A stretch of 64,000 bases of DNA from positions 62,001-126,000 of the forward strand of contig JAJUIB010000001.1 of NCBI GenBank assembly GCA_029265615.1, written 5' to 3'. Made by a program: the position numbers and the translations under genes. The stretch comes from Spirochaetota bacterium (lineage in GTDB: Bacteria > Spirochaetota > Spirochaetia > Treponematales > Rectinemataceae). Numbering within the stretch: the first letter of the stretch is position 1; each line of letters starts with the position of its first letter. The notes under the pieces were generated by a model. It was not told where the DNA came from. It did no database searches and saw only the letters and a list, made by a program, of their open reading frames with translations. This document shows, piece by piece, positions 25,000 through 33,706 of this stretch.

Positions 25000-27354
25000 T
25001 TAGCCGTTCTTCTTGGAATTGAGGATATCGCCGAGGGTGTAGCCGTCGGACGAGTCGTCCTGCATAAAACGGGACATCTCTTCGCGCTGCTGACGCCGCA
25101 CGAGATCCTTGATCGAGAGGCCCAGTTTCTGCCGCTCGGGCGAAAGCTCGACCACAAGGGCGCGAACCGCCTGACCGGGGGCGAAGCGCTTGAGCGCATC
25201 GTCGTAGGGCTCGTCCTTGTCCTCGGAAAGGTCCTGCTTTTTGATGAGTCCCTCGATGTCGCCCTGGACTTTGACGAAGACGCCGAAGTCCGTGACGGAA
25301 GACACAACGCCATCGACCGCAGAGCCGACGCGGAAGGCCTTGGCAAAGGACTTCCAGGGATCTTCCTCGAGTTGCTTGACGCCGACGCGGATATTCCGAT
25401 CCTCGGGATCGCTCTCGATGACCATGACCTCAAGCACCTGGTCCACCGCAAGTTCGGAGGCCGGATTTTTGACGTGCTTGGTCCAGGAAAGGTCGTCGAC
25501 ATGGAGGAAGGCATCGATACCCTCCTCGAGTTCGACAAAGGCACCAGCATTGGTGAGCTTCACAACCTTGGCCTGGAGCCGCATGCCGACGGGGTATTTC
25601 ACGGAAACCTGATCCCAGGGATTGTCCTGAACCTGCTTAAGTCCGAGCGACACCTTGCCAGCCTGGAGGTCGTAATTGAGGATCATGCAGTCGACTTCAT
25701 CGCCGACGTTGAGCATTTCCTCGGGCTTCCTGATCTTACGCACCCAGGAGAACTCAGAAATGTGCGCCAGGCCTTCGATGCCTTCCTCGAGCTCTATAAA
25801 GGCGCCGTATTCGGTGAGCTTGGTAACGCGGCCGTGCGCGATATCACCGATGTGATAGCGCTCCTCGAAGGTACTCCAGGGGTCGGCCTGGAAGTGCTTG
25901 AGGGAAAGGTTGATGCGCCGCTCCTCAGGCTCCATGCGGATGACCTTGAGCTCAATCTCCTGCCCTTTTTTGACGAAATCCTTCGGCCGGGTCACATGAC
26001 CCCAGCTCATGTCATTGATGTGGAGAAGGCCGTCGAAGCCGCCAAGGTCGATGAACGCCCCGAAGCTTGTGAAGCTCTTGACCGTGCCGACGACGGTGTC
26101 GCCGATCTGCGTGTTCGCGAAGAACTCTTCGCGGCGCTTCTCGATGTCTTCCTCCATCCACTTGCGGCGGTTCAAGACTATGTTGACCTTTTTCTCCGAG
26201 TAGAGGCGCTCAAGGTAGAAATAGGTCTTAAGTCCAAGGAGTTTGTCACCCTTCTCGATGCGCTGGACATCGGCTTTGGAGGCCGGCAAGAAGCCGCGGA
26301 GCCCGAATCCGAGATTGACCTCGAATCCGCCCTTGATCTCCTTGTCGATGGTGCCCTCGATGGGCAGGTGATCCTTAAACGCGTTGGAAACCTGACGCCA
26401 GTAAACTTTCTCATCGGCCCGCTTTTTGGAAACGACAATCTCGCCGTTCCGAGCCTCTTTTTTGACGAGAATGACACTGACGACCTCGCCGACCGTGGGT
26501 ACATTGTCCCCGAATTCGATGAGGGGGATCTTGCCCTCGGACTTGTAGCCGACGTCGACGAACACGAAGTCGCCGGTGACCTGGATGACGTGACCTTCGA
26601 CGAGATCACCCTCCTCAAGTCCTTCCAGGCTCTTGAGATACTGCTCCTGCAATTGTGTCTGGATGCTGTCCCGGGAGGGATCGGGCGCACCCACTTCCAC
26701 TTCCTTCACCATATGGTTCCCTTGAAGAAGAATTTTCCCGTACAGAGTGTCATAAACTTCCTGTAAGGTCAAGTCCGAGCTATCCAAATAGTAGGCGTCG
26801 GGCGCCCGTTTGAGCGCGCCCACCGACTTTGCCCGGTCTATCTCGTCGCGCATCGCGATGTTGCGGGCAATGTCTGCAAGCGAGTCGCCGCTTGAGCCTT
26901 GTGCAAGCCGCCGCTTTGCGCGCGCTTCGGGACTTGCGTCGAGAAAGCACTTGAAGTCGGCATCCGGGAAGACGACGGTGGTCATGTCACGGCCTTCGAC
27001 GACGGCGTTGAGGCCGGCGGCGATGCGGCGCACCTGAGCGTTGACGATTTCCCTGAGCGCGGGGATCGCCGACATCTGCGCGACTTGGGCATCGACTTCG
27101 GCCGAATGGAGGAGATCCTCGACATCCTCGCCGTCGAGAAAATGCCGCCTGTCCCGATATTCGACTCGCGCGCTACGGGCGTAGGCGAGCACCGCATCGG
27201 GCTCGGCAGGCGAAAGGCCGCGACGGATTGCTCCCAGCGTGTAGGCCCGATAGAGGTTACCCGAATTGACGTAGACAAAGCCGAGTCCATCGGCGAGCAT
27301 CCGCGCGATGCTGCTTTTACCCGAGCCTGCGGGGCCGTCGATTGCGATGACCAT
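25000..27354 (-). CDS. cmk-rpsA: Fused (d)CMP kinase and ribosomal protein S1
   Basis: 784 residues; ATG 27354 follows AAGGAAGGA. Residues 1-210 are a complete cytidylate kinase: Walker A IDGPAGSGKSS, a VEGRDMTTVVFPDAD motif and RDEIDRAKS. Residues about 235-770 contain six S1 RNA-binding repeats (for example VVGTVKSFTSFGAFIDLGGFDGLLHINDMSW), as in full-length S1. The first part phosphorylates CMP/dCMP; the second brings mRNA to the 30S subunit. The same fusion is known in Treponema. An in-frame ATG at 26712 (residue 215) with AAGGGA just before it could give a separate S1 chain. The last 25 residues are polar, resembling the S1 tail. Confidence 0.96.
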   Translation of the reverse strand: MVIAIDGPAGSGKSSIARMLADGLGFVYVNSGNLYRAYTLGAIRRGLSPAEPDAVLAYARSARVEYRDRRHFLDGEDVEDLLHSAEVDAQVAQMSAIPALREIVNAQVRRIAAGLNAVVEGRDMTTVVFPDADFKCFLDASPEARAKRRLAQGSSGDSLADIARNIAMRDEIDRAKSVGALKRAPDAYYLDSSDLTLQEVYDTLYGKILLQGNHMVKEVEVGAPDPSRDSIQTQLQEQYLKSLEGLEEGDLVEGHVIQVTGDFVFVDVGYKSEGKIPLIEFGDNVPTVGEVVSVILVKKEARNGEIVVSKKRADEKVYWRQVSNAFKDHLPIEGTIDKEIKGGFEVNLGFGLRGFLPASKADVQRIEKGDKLLGLKTYFYLERLYSEKKVNIVLNRRKWMEEDIEKRREEFFANTQIGDTVVGTVKSFTSFGAFIDLGGFDGLLHINDMSWGHVTRPKDFVKKGQEIELKVIRMEPEERRINLSLKHFQADPWSTFEERYHIGDIAHGRVTKLTEYGAFIELEEGIEGLAHISEFSWVRKIRKPEEMLNVGDEVDCMILNYDLQAGKVSLGLKQVQDNPWDQVSVKYPVGMRLQAKVVKLTNAGAFVELEEGIDAFLHVDDLSWTKHVKNPASELAVDQVLEVMVIESDPEDRNIRVGVKQLEEDPWKSFAKAFRVGSAVDGVVSSVTDFGVFVKVQGDIEGLIKKQDLSEDKDEPYDDALKRFAPGQAVRALVVELSPERQKLGLSIKDLVRRQQREEMSRFMQDDSSDGYTLGDILNSKKNG

Positions 27355-27384
27355 GACGTCCTTCCTTTATATGCACGTTTTGGT

Positions 27385-28125
27385 TCACGCGCCGCCCTTC
27401 CGTCGGGCTAGGGCGGAGAGCGCTGCCACCTCGCCAGGTTTGAGCTCGCGGAACTCTCCCTCCGCAAGGTCGCCGAGGGAGAGAGGCCCAATGCGCACGC
27501 GGCGGAGCATAAGCGCGCGAAGTCCCGCGGATTCGAGCACACGCCGTATTTCACGGTTTTTGCCTTCGATAAGGACAATCCGTGCGCTCCGTGGACCGGT
27601 GCTTTGCGCACGGCGGGCGCGATATCGTATGCCGTCTACGACCATTCCGCGTTCAAAAGCGGCAAGCAGGTCTGCGGGGATATCGAGGTCGGTGCGGACC
27701 TCGTACTCTTTTTCGATGCCGCTTGAAGGGTGCGAAAGCGCGGCTGCGAACTCGCCGTCATTGGTGAACAAAAGGAGACCTGACGACCACTGATCAAGGC
27801 GGCCCACATTGTACACGCGCTCCCGCACCTTCTCCCTGAGAAGGTCGACCGCAAGAGGTCTGCCCTCGGTGTCGGCCATCGCGGAAAGGAGGCCTGCGGG
27901 TTTGTTGAGAACGATGTAGCGCTTTGCCTCTTCGAGCGCAAGTCGCTGTCCGTCAAGGCTCACCTCATCGCCCCACGCGACTTTGGTGCCAAGCTCGGTG
28001 ACAAGGACGCCGTTGACGCGCACGCGGCCCGCAAGAATGAGCTTTTCGGCGGCACGTCGTGAAGCCACACCTGCGCGGGCGAGCCAGACGTGGAGGCGGA
28101 CGGCCCCCTCGTCAGGTTCCTGCAC
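27385..28125 (-). CDS. rluB: RluB/RsuA-family pseudouridine synthase
   Basis: 246 residues. I choose GTG 28125 because AGGAGG stands 7 bases upstream; the longer frame runs into scpB. An S4 RNA-binding domain (about 10-65, RLHVWLARAGVASRRAAEKLI) is followed by the synthase domain with the catalytic aspartate in GRLDQWSSGLLLF and the GKNREIRRVLESAGLRALMLRR motif. It makes a pseudouridine in rRNA, most likely in 23S helix 89 like RluB, although RsuA or RluE specificity cannot be excluded. It overlaps scpB by 14 bases; rluB next to scpAB is a very common arrangement. Confidence 0.93.
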   Translation of the reverse strand: MQEPDEGAVRLHVWLARAGVASRRAAEKLILAGRVRVNGVLVTELGTKVAWGDEVSLDGQRLALEEAKRYIVLNKPAGLLSAMADTEGRPLAVDLLREKVRERVYNVGRLDQWSSGLLLFTNDGEFAAALSHPSSGIEKEYEVRTDLDIPADLLAAFERGMVVDGIRYRARRAQSTGPRSARIVLIEGKNREIRRVLESAGLRALMLRRVRIGPLSLGDLAEGEFRELKPGEVAALSALARRKGGA

Positions 28126-28810
28126 GCTCGTCCTCCTCACGAGTTTCGCGCGGCCTCTCATCTTCCGCAGAATCACTGTTTGAACCCTGCGGTGATCCTG
28201 CTTCGGTGCGGCTTCCTACGGCAAGAAGCGAAGCGCCAGCGGCGAAGGGGCCGACAGCGGGCGCATCCTCGGCGATACCGAAGCGCTCCCGCTCAAGCTC
28301 GTCGAGCTTGGGAAGATCGGCGATGCTACCAAGCCGGAAGTATTTAAGAAATTCTTTGGTCGTCCCATACTGTACAGGGCGGCCGGGAGCTTCTTTTTTG
28401 CCCACTTCTTTGATGAAGCCCCTATCGAGAAGAAAGCGAATCATCCCATCGGCGGAGACGCCTCGAATCGCTTCGATTTCAGCGCGGGTGATAGGTTGGG
28501 AATAGGCGACGATTGACAGGGTTTCAAGCGCGGCGCGGGAAAGCCGCGAATCGGACTTTTTACCGTAGCGTTCTTTGAGAACCTCCCAGAGTTCCGCCTT
28601 GGGTGCGAGAATCCACCCGCCGCCCGAGCGTATGGGTTCAAGACCATGGCTCTGGCCTGCGAATTCCTCGGCTAGGACCTCAAGGGCCCGCTCGACGACT
28701 TCGCGATCTAGGCCCGTTGCGCGCGCGAGTGCCGCCTCGTCGAGTGGCTCCGACTCGAGAAAGAGAACCGTCTCGAGGAGGGCGGCCTCGCGTTCAAACC
28801 TGAGTTCCAT
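28112..28810 (-). CDS. scpB: Segregation and condensation protein B
   Basis: 232 residues from ATG 28810 (MELRFER...), with AGGAAGG upstream; the longer frame overlaps scpA. It has two winged-helix domains, with family motifs LETLSIVAYSQPITRAEIEAIRGVSADGMIRFLLDRGFI and a GRPVQYGTTKEFLKYF-type C-terminal strand. It binds ScpA and the SMC ATPase in the condensin complex. The C-terminal 50 residues are acidic and variable. It overlaps scpA by 17 bases. Confidence 0.95.
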   Translation of the reverse strand: MELRFEREAALLETVLFLESEPLDEAALARATGLDREVVERALEVLAEEFAGQSHGLEPIRSGGGWILAPKAELWEVLKERYGKKSDSRLSRAALETLSIVAYSQPITRAEIEAIRGVSADGMIRFLLDRGFIKEVGKKEAPGRPVQYGTTKEFLKYFRLGSIADLPKLDELERERFGIAEDAPAVGPFAAGASLLAVGSRTEAGSPQGSNSDSAEDERPRETREEDERAGT

Positions 28811-29678
28811 GCTCACCTTCCTCCGCCGCGCCGGGCGCCACATGGTCGCCCTCGGTCTCATCGTGAAGCGCGGCCTCCTGCGGAGCCTGAGCCTCGGCCG
28901 CGACGCGGCGCCGAATCACGATGTCGCCGAAAAGGCGGTGCTGATAGATTGAAATGAGGCGGAATTTGACCGCTTCGAGTATGGCGAGAAAGGAACAGGC
29001 GACATCCATTGTCGAATGCGGCCGCGTGATAAGTTCGGTAAAAGAAAAGGACTCCTTCGTTTCGAGGATCTCATGGATGAGCGCGACCTTTTCGTTGATC
29101 GAGACTTCCTCGTAGAGGTCGATGATGCGCTCCGAGCTGAGGTTGGTGACGAGCGAAGAAAAGGTTTTAAGGAGGTCCCATACATCGATTTCTTCCCAGA
29201 GGGCGGATTCCTCGGCGAAGGGGAGCGGCCTTTGCAGTTTTTTCCGCTCGATCGCCCACTCGACCTCCATTTCTCGCTTCTCCATGAGCTCGGAAAGACG
29301 TTTGAACTTTTGATATTCGATGAGTTTGTCGATGAGCTCGCGCCGGGGATCCTCAAGTTCATCCCCCAAATCCACCTCGACGGGGAGGAGCATGCGCGAC
29401 TTTATATAGAGCAGGGTTGCCGCCATCGAATAGAATTCGGTGAGATCGTCGAGGTCGATGCTCCCGTCGGCGTCGAGTATTTCAAGGTATTGTTCGGTAA
29501 TCGAGGCGACAGGTATATCGTAGACGCTCACCTCGTTTTTTTTGATGAGAAAGAGGAGGAGATCGAGGGGCCCTTCAAAATCCTTGAGCCTGAAACACCG
29601 CCCTTCGCCGCCGACCAAGGCTGCAGTCTCGTCTGGCGTTCCCCGTGCGGCGTCGCGATACTCTTGAGTTTCTTCCAT
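28794..29678 (-). CDS. scpA: Segregation and condensation protein A (kleisin)
   Basis: 294 residues. The kleisin N-terminal motif is clear (FEGPLDLLLFLIKKNEVSVYDIPVASITEQYLE), followed by SMAATLLYIKSRMLLP and a C-terminal winged helix (SFLAILEAVKFRLISIYQHRLFGDIVI). It links the SMC heads and recruits ScpB for chromosome compaction. The last about 25 residues are an acidic, alanine-rich tail. It starts 7 bases after folK. Confidence 0.96.
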   Translation of the reverse strand: MEETQEYRDAARGTPDETAALVGGEGRCFRLKDFEGPLDLLLFLIKKNEVSVYDIPVASITEQYLEILDADGSIDLDDLTEFYSMAATLLYIKSRMLLPVEVDLGDELEDPRRELIDKLIEYQKFKRLSELMEKREMEVEWAIERKKLQRPLPFAEESALWEEIDVWDLLKTFSSLVTNLSSERIIDLYEEVSINEKVALIHEILETKESFSFTELITRPHSTMDVACSFLAILEAVKFRLISIYQHRLFGDIVIRRRVAAEAQAPQEAALHDETEGDHVAPGAAEEGEHGTQV

Positions 29679-29685
29679 GCTCGAC

Positions 29686-30195
29686 TTATGCGCCTACGAG
29701 ATCATAGCGGCCTGCATCGAGCTGGTAAATACCCTGCGGCGGAAGCGCGGCGAGATATTCCATGAAAGGCCGCCCCGAAGCAGGATCGATGATACCGGGA
29801 TCCAGCTCAAGAAGGGGCAAAAGCGCGAATTTCCGCTCCTTGAGTCCGACGTGGGGGATGACAAGGTTCTCTTGAACGACAAGACGGTTGCCATAAAGGA
29901 GAATGTCGAGGTCGAGACTGCGCGGCCCCTTTCTAATTTCTTCGACGCGGTTGCGTCCAAAGCGAGCTTCGATGCGGTGCAGTTCGCCAAGAAGCTCGGT
30001 CGGTGACAGCGTCGTCTCTCCGCCACAGACTGCATTCACAAAGTCGGGTTGCGCCTCGTAATACCGCGCACGGGATATCCAGAGCGACGAGAGCCTCGCC
30101 TCTTTGAGGAGGAGCGAGAGTTCCGCGAAGGCGGCGCGCAGGGTGGCCGCGGCGTCGCCGCGGTTGCCGCCAAGGCCGAGATAGACGAGCGGCAT
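29686..30195 (-). CDS. folK: HPPK: 6-hydroxymethyl-7,8-dihydropterin pyrophosphokinase
   Basis: 169 residues, the normal length. HPPK motifs: YLGLGGNRGD at the N-terminus, PDFVNAV, LHRIEARFGR and GPRSLDLDILLYGN, ending with the IPHVGLKERKFALLPLLEL signature. It transfers pyrophosphate from ATP to the pterin in folate synthesis. It starts 6 bases after recA ends. The other folate genes are not in the window. Confidence 0.95.
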   Translation of the reverse strand: MPLVYLGLGGNRGDAAATLRAAFAELSLLLKEARLSSLWISRARYYEAQPDFVNAVCGGETTLSPTELLGELHRIEARFGRNRVEEIRKGPRSLDLDILLYGNRLVVQENLVIPHVGLKERKFALLPLLELDPGIIDPASGRPFMEYLAALPPQGIYQLDAGRYDLVGA

Positions 30196-30201
30196 CGGCG
30201 A

Positions 30202-31476
30202 TCAAAAAAGCCCGTCGTCTTCGACCGGCAGCGCGGATTTGCCTGGGCGGGTAGGTGCGCGGGGGGCGGTTTTTGCGGTAGCTGGTTCGACAAGTTGCGC
30301 CGTTTTTGCTGCGAGCGCGGCGCTTGTTGTATCGATCGCCCCCCTCTCCGCCCCGGCTACATGACGAACATTTGCTATGGGCGGCACTCCTGCGGTTTTC
30401 CCTGCCGAAGCGGTCTCAGGCGCCTTTTCCGATCCACCATTTGCAACGGAGAAGATCTTTTCGCGAACGCGCCGCTCGATGTCGGCGGCAATATCGGGAT
30501 TCTGTTCGAGGAAGAGCTTGGCATTGTCGCGCCCTTGGCCGATCTTCTCCTCGCCAAAGGCGTACCATGCGCCTTTTTTGTCGACTATGCCGTATTTCAC
30601 CGCTGCATCGATGAGGGAACCCGACGCGGAAATGCCCTTGCCAAACATAATCTCGAGTTCGACCTTTCTGAATGGCGGCGCAACCTTGTTTTTGACGACT
30701 TTAACCCGGACGCGGTTGCCGACCGCCTCCTCCTCCCCTTTTTCGATCGTCTCGATTTTGCGGACCTCAAGACGGACTGAGGCGTAAAACTTGAGCGCGT
30801 TACCGCCCGTCGTTGTTTCGGGATTGCCGAACATAACCCCGATCTTCATGCGAATTTGGTTGATGAAAATCAGGATGGTCTTTGACTTGGCAAGGGTGCC
30901 CGTGAGTTTGCGGAGCGCCTGGCTCATAAGACGGGCCTGGAGGCCGACATGAGCGTCTCCCATGTCGCCTTCGATTTCAGCCTGCGGGGTGAGTGCGGCG
31001 ACCGAATCGACGACGATGATGTCGACGGCGCCCGAACGGATGAGCGATTCGGCAATATCGAGCGCCTGTTCCCCGTTGTCAGGCTGAGAAACCCACAGTT
31101 CGTCGATGTTGACGCCAAGGTTTTTGGCATAGACCGGATCAAGCGCGTGTTCGGCGTCAATAAAGGCAGCAATTCCGCCCTTTTTCTGCGCCTCGGCGAT
31201 CGCGTGGAGGGCGAGCGTCGTCTTGCCTGAAGACTCCGGCCCGTAGATTTCGATGACGCGGCCGCGTGGATAGCCGCCGACGCCGAGGGCCTCGTCGAGG
31301 AGAATGGACCCAGAGGGCACGGAGTCGATGCCCTGCGCGTTGTCGTGTGAGCCGAGCTTCATAAGCGAGCCCTGTCCGAACTGCTTTTCGATCTGGAGTC
31401 GGGCAGCTTCGAGGGCTTTTTGCTTCTCTTCAAGCTCGCTCGTCTTGTCGTTCGCGCCTTCGGCCTTCTTAACCAT
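30202..31476 (-). CDS. recA: Recombinase RecA with extended C-terminal tail
   Basis: 424 residues from ATG 31476, with GAGGG just upstream. The core (about 25-350) is typical: [11 protein letters not shown], Walker [10 protein letters not shown], the [13 protein letters not shown] region, Walker [11 protein letters not shown], loop L2 [27 protein letters not shown]. It forms filaments on single-stranded DNA for recombination and repair. The C-terminal part, from about 355, is a roughly 70-residue Ala/Pro/Thr-rich extension ending VEDDGLF, longer than in most RecA. It is first in an operon with folK, scpA, scpB and rluB. No clear LexA-type palindrome was seen upstream. Confidence 0.97.
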   Translation of the reverse strand: MVKKAEGANDKTSELEEKQKALEAARLQIEKQFGQGSLMKLGSHDNAQGIDSVPSGSILLDEALGVGGYPRGRVIEIYGPESSGKTTLALHAIAEAQKKGGIAAFIDAEHALDPVYAKNLGVNIDELWVSQPDNGEQALDIAESLIRSGAVDIIVVDSVAALTPQAEIEGDMGDAHVGLQARLMSQALRKLTGTLAKSKTILIFINQIRMKIGVMFGNPETTTGGNALKFYASVRLEVRKIETIEKGEEEAVGNRVRVKVVKNKVAPPFRKVELEIMFGKGISASGSLIDAAVKYGIVDKKGAWYAFGEEKIGQGRDNAKLFLEQNPDIAADIERRVREKIFSVANGGSEKAPETASAGKTAGVPPIANVRHVAGAERGAIDTTSAALAAKTAQLVEPATAKTAPRAPTRPGKSALPVEDDGLF

Positions 31477-31540
31477 ATGTCCCTCCCCTCTTCGCTCTAC
31501 GCCTGCGCCCAGACCCGGACGATTCAAGTGATCAGGCGAT

Positions 31541-31568
31541 ACTATACACATTTTGGGCTACATTGAAA
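31541..31568 (-). promoter_or_regulatory. Candidate promoter for recA
   Basis: On the minus strand, TTTCAA (31563-31568) and TATAGT (31541-31546) are 16 bases apart, about 65 bases before the recA start codon, in a locally AT-rich stretch. The whole 152-base interval 31477-31628 holds this promoter and no other gene. Confidence 0.5.
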
Positions 31569-31628
31569 GCGCCCTTTGTGCCTCTATTTCCGGTGTTTAT
31601 TGCTGATATTGCCAGAATAAGGCGGTTT

Positions 31629-33011
31629 CTAGGTCTTCCGGAATATCTCGAGCGGTGGAAGACGTGCCGCCCGTCGTGCTGGCAAGAGCGAAGCTACAAG
31701 ACAGAGAACGATGCAGAGAAGAAATACAAGGAGTAGTTTTTCACCTTCGAGACGCACGGGAATGCGCTCGAGATAGTATGCAGGATCGAGGAGCCGCATC
31801 GCTGGCGGAAGCGGTGCGCCTACGAGCAAAGCGCGGAAGCGTGCGGCGAGGTTTGCAAGCGACTCGAGGCCCGCAATAAGCTCGTTCACCCGCCATGCGA
31901 GGAGCGCTCCGAGGCCGATGCCCGCAAGCCCCCCCACCCCGCCGGTTATGCAACCTGAAAGAAGAAACACAAACCCGATCTGTGCATTCGAAGCGCCTGC
32001 GCTTTTGAGGATAGCCAGATCGCGTCGACGTTCCACCACGAGCATGACGAGGGCCGAGCCGACATTGACAGCGGCGACCGCGACCGCGAGCGTCATGACG
32101 AGGAGAAGGAGGGCCCGTGTCGTCGAAAATGAGGTAAAGAGGTTGCGTTCCGCCTCTTTCCAGGTGGCAACCGACCATCCGGTGCCGCCTCCTTCGTCGG
32201 ATTCAAGCGCGGCGCGAAGTTCGCGGCGCGCGCTTTCAAGGTCGCCGAAGGGAGCAAGGACCTTGACGCCGATGAAGGAGCGGCTCGTCTCGGGCGCAAG
32301 GACGCGCCCCGCCGCACGGAGCGGAATAAGTGCCCAGAGGGCATCGAGCTCTCGATATCCGCTCGACAGGATGCCTCGCACCCGAAATGGAGTCACCTTT
32401 GGCCTCGCCGCCACCGATTCGCTCCGTTCGCTTTGCGCGGTGACGATGCTCACAAGGTCCCCCGGCCCTACGCCGAGTGTCTTCGCAAGCGCCTCGCCAA
32501 GGAGAATTTCGTTCCCCCGCTCGAGCCTGAGTTCGCCTGAGACGGCACGGATGTAGGCTTTTGCGCCTGCGTCCTCGAGGAAGCGGGGATCAACCGCGCG
32601 GAGCGCCGCGCCAGAGCTCCGGCCTGAGCGTGTGGCGTCCGCATCCGCGGCGCCGTCTGCCGAGCTTTGTCGCGGCGCTGCGATGATGACGGCCGGCCCC
32701 TGCACTTCGGCAAAAGCTCCCGTGATGCCCCTGCGGCGCTCGAGGTTTCGCGCGGTTTCCTCAAGCGCCGCGCCGCTCTTTCTAAAATACGGCGCAACCT
32801 GCAGGTGGTAGGTCGCCGTTTCGAGGTAGCGCGCGGTGATGCCTTCTATCATCCCATCGGCGACGACGAGCACTACGACGAGGGGGACAAGGGAGAGAGC
32901 GACGCCGAGCGCGGCGCCACGGAGATAATTGCGCCCGCCCCTTCGCTCTTCCCCGCCCTTTCGACCGAAGAGGTAGCGCTCGGCAATGAAAAAGGCGGCA
33001 CCACTTCTCAT
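31629..33011 (-). CDS. lolE: Lipoprotein-release ABC transporter permease, LolC/LolE type (second copy)
   Basis: 460 residues with the FtsX/MacB-like layout: one N-terminal membrane helix (about 30-55), a large periplasmic domain (about 60-295) and three C-terminal helices (about 300-330, 345-375, 420-445). The N-terminal AERYLFGRK opening and ERRRDLAILKSAGASNAQI, the coupling-helix motif read by the ATPase, are typical. It works with LolD and the other permease (33699-35024) to extract lipoproteins from the inner membrane. LolC versus LolE is assigned by order only. It overlaps lolD by 4 bases. Confidence 0.88.
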   Translation of the reverse strand: MRSGAAFFIAERYLFGRKGGEERRGGRNYLRGAALGVALSLVPLVVVLVVADGMIEGITARYLETATYHLQVAPYFRKSGAALEETARNLERRRGITGAFAEVQGPAVIIAAPRQSSADGAADADATRSGRSSGAALRAVDPRFLEDAGAKAYIRAVSGELRLERGNEILLGEALAKTLGVGPGDLVSIVTAQSERSESVAARPKVTPFRVRGILSSGYRELDALWALIPLRAAGRVLAPETSRSFIGVKVLAPFGDLESARRELRAALESDEGGGTGWSVATWKEAERNLFTSFSTTRALLLLVMTLAVAVAAVNVGSALVMLVVERRRDLAILKSAGASNAQIGFVFLLSGCITGGVGGLAGIGLGALLAWRVNELIAGLESLANLAARFRALLVGAPLPPAMRLLDPAYYLERIPVRLEGEKLLLVFLLCIVLCLVASLLPARRAARLPPLEIFRKT

Positions 33012-33706
33012 ACGGCCCCCGGAGTGCAGGTGGCCCTGAGCAGGCCGAGCGAAAGCTCGTAGCGGATGTCGGCCGCCTGTGCCAGCGCAGGATCATGGGT
33101 GACCACGATCAAGGTTGTGCCATGGCGGGCCGAAAGCCCGAAGAGGAGCTCTCGCACGCTACGAGCAGCGACCGCGTCGAGGTTCCCCGTCGGCTCATCG
33201 GCGAGCACAAGGGAGGGCGCGTTGACGAGCGCGCGAGCGATTGCCGCACGTTGGCGCTCGCCGCCCGAAAGCTGCGCGGGAACATGGTCGAGCCGCTCGC
33301 CGAGTCCGACCTCTTCGAGAAGCGCGCGGGCGCGTTCGAAGGCGGATCGGCGGTCGCCCGTCCGCATGTAGGCGGGGAGCGCGACATTTTCAAGTGCGCT
33401 AAAATCCTTAAGGAGGTAGTGGAACTGGAACACGAAGCCGACAAAGGCGGAGCGGTACTCTGCAAGATGGCGCTCGGGGAGAGCGACAAGATCATAGGGG
33501 CCAACCTGGAGGCTTCCCGCACTCGGCCGATCAAGTCCGCCGAGTATAGAGAGGAGCGTGCTTTTGCCTGATCCGCTTGCGCCGGTGATCGCAACGCGGG
33601 CTTTAGGCTCGACCACAAGATCGATGCCGCGGAGCACTTCGAGATTTTCGGCCTGACTTACGAATGCCTTGCGGAGGGCGCATGCGGAGACAATCGGCTC
33701 ACTCAT
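33008..33706 (-). CDS. lolD: Lipoprotein-release ABC transporter ATPase LolD
   Basis: 232 residues from ATG 33706 (MSEPIVSACALRK), which overlaps the upstream permease gene by 8 bases; the longer frame is a shadow of it. Walker A GASGSGKST, Q-loop VFQFHYLLKDFSALENVALP (the FQFHxLLxxxxxxEN signature of LolD), signature LSGGERQR, Walker B LVLADEPTGNLD, H-loop VVTHD. It powers the two flanking permeases. Confidence 0.95.
   Translation of the reverse strand: MSEPIVSACALRKAFVSQAENLEVLRGIDLVVEPKARVAITGASGSGKSTLLSILGGLDRPSAGSLQVGPYDLVALPERHLAEYRSAFVGFVFQFHYLLKDFSALENVALPAYMRTGDRRSAFERARALLEEVGLGERLDHVPAQLSGGERQRAAIARALVNAPSLVLADEPTGNLDAVAARSVRELLFGLSARHGTTLIVVTHDPALAQAADIRYELSLGLLRATCTPGAV

Noticed and set aside
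24349-26766. An 805-codon open frame on the plus strand across the activator gene and the cmk-rpsA gene
   Set aside because: It is antisense to two clear genes and spans their junction; the protein has no motifs, and long antisense frames are expected in GC-rich DNA.
31477-31628. A LexA-type operator before recA
   Set aside because: No clear palindrome of a known LexA type was visible; spirochaete operators are poorly defined, so nothing is claimed.
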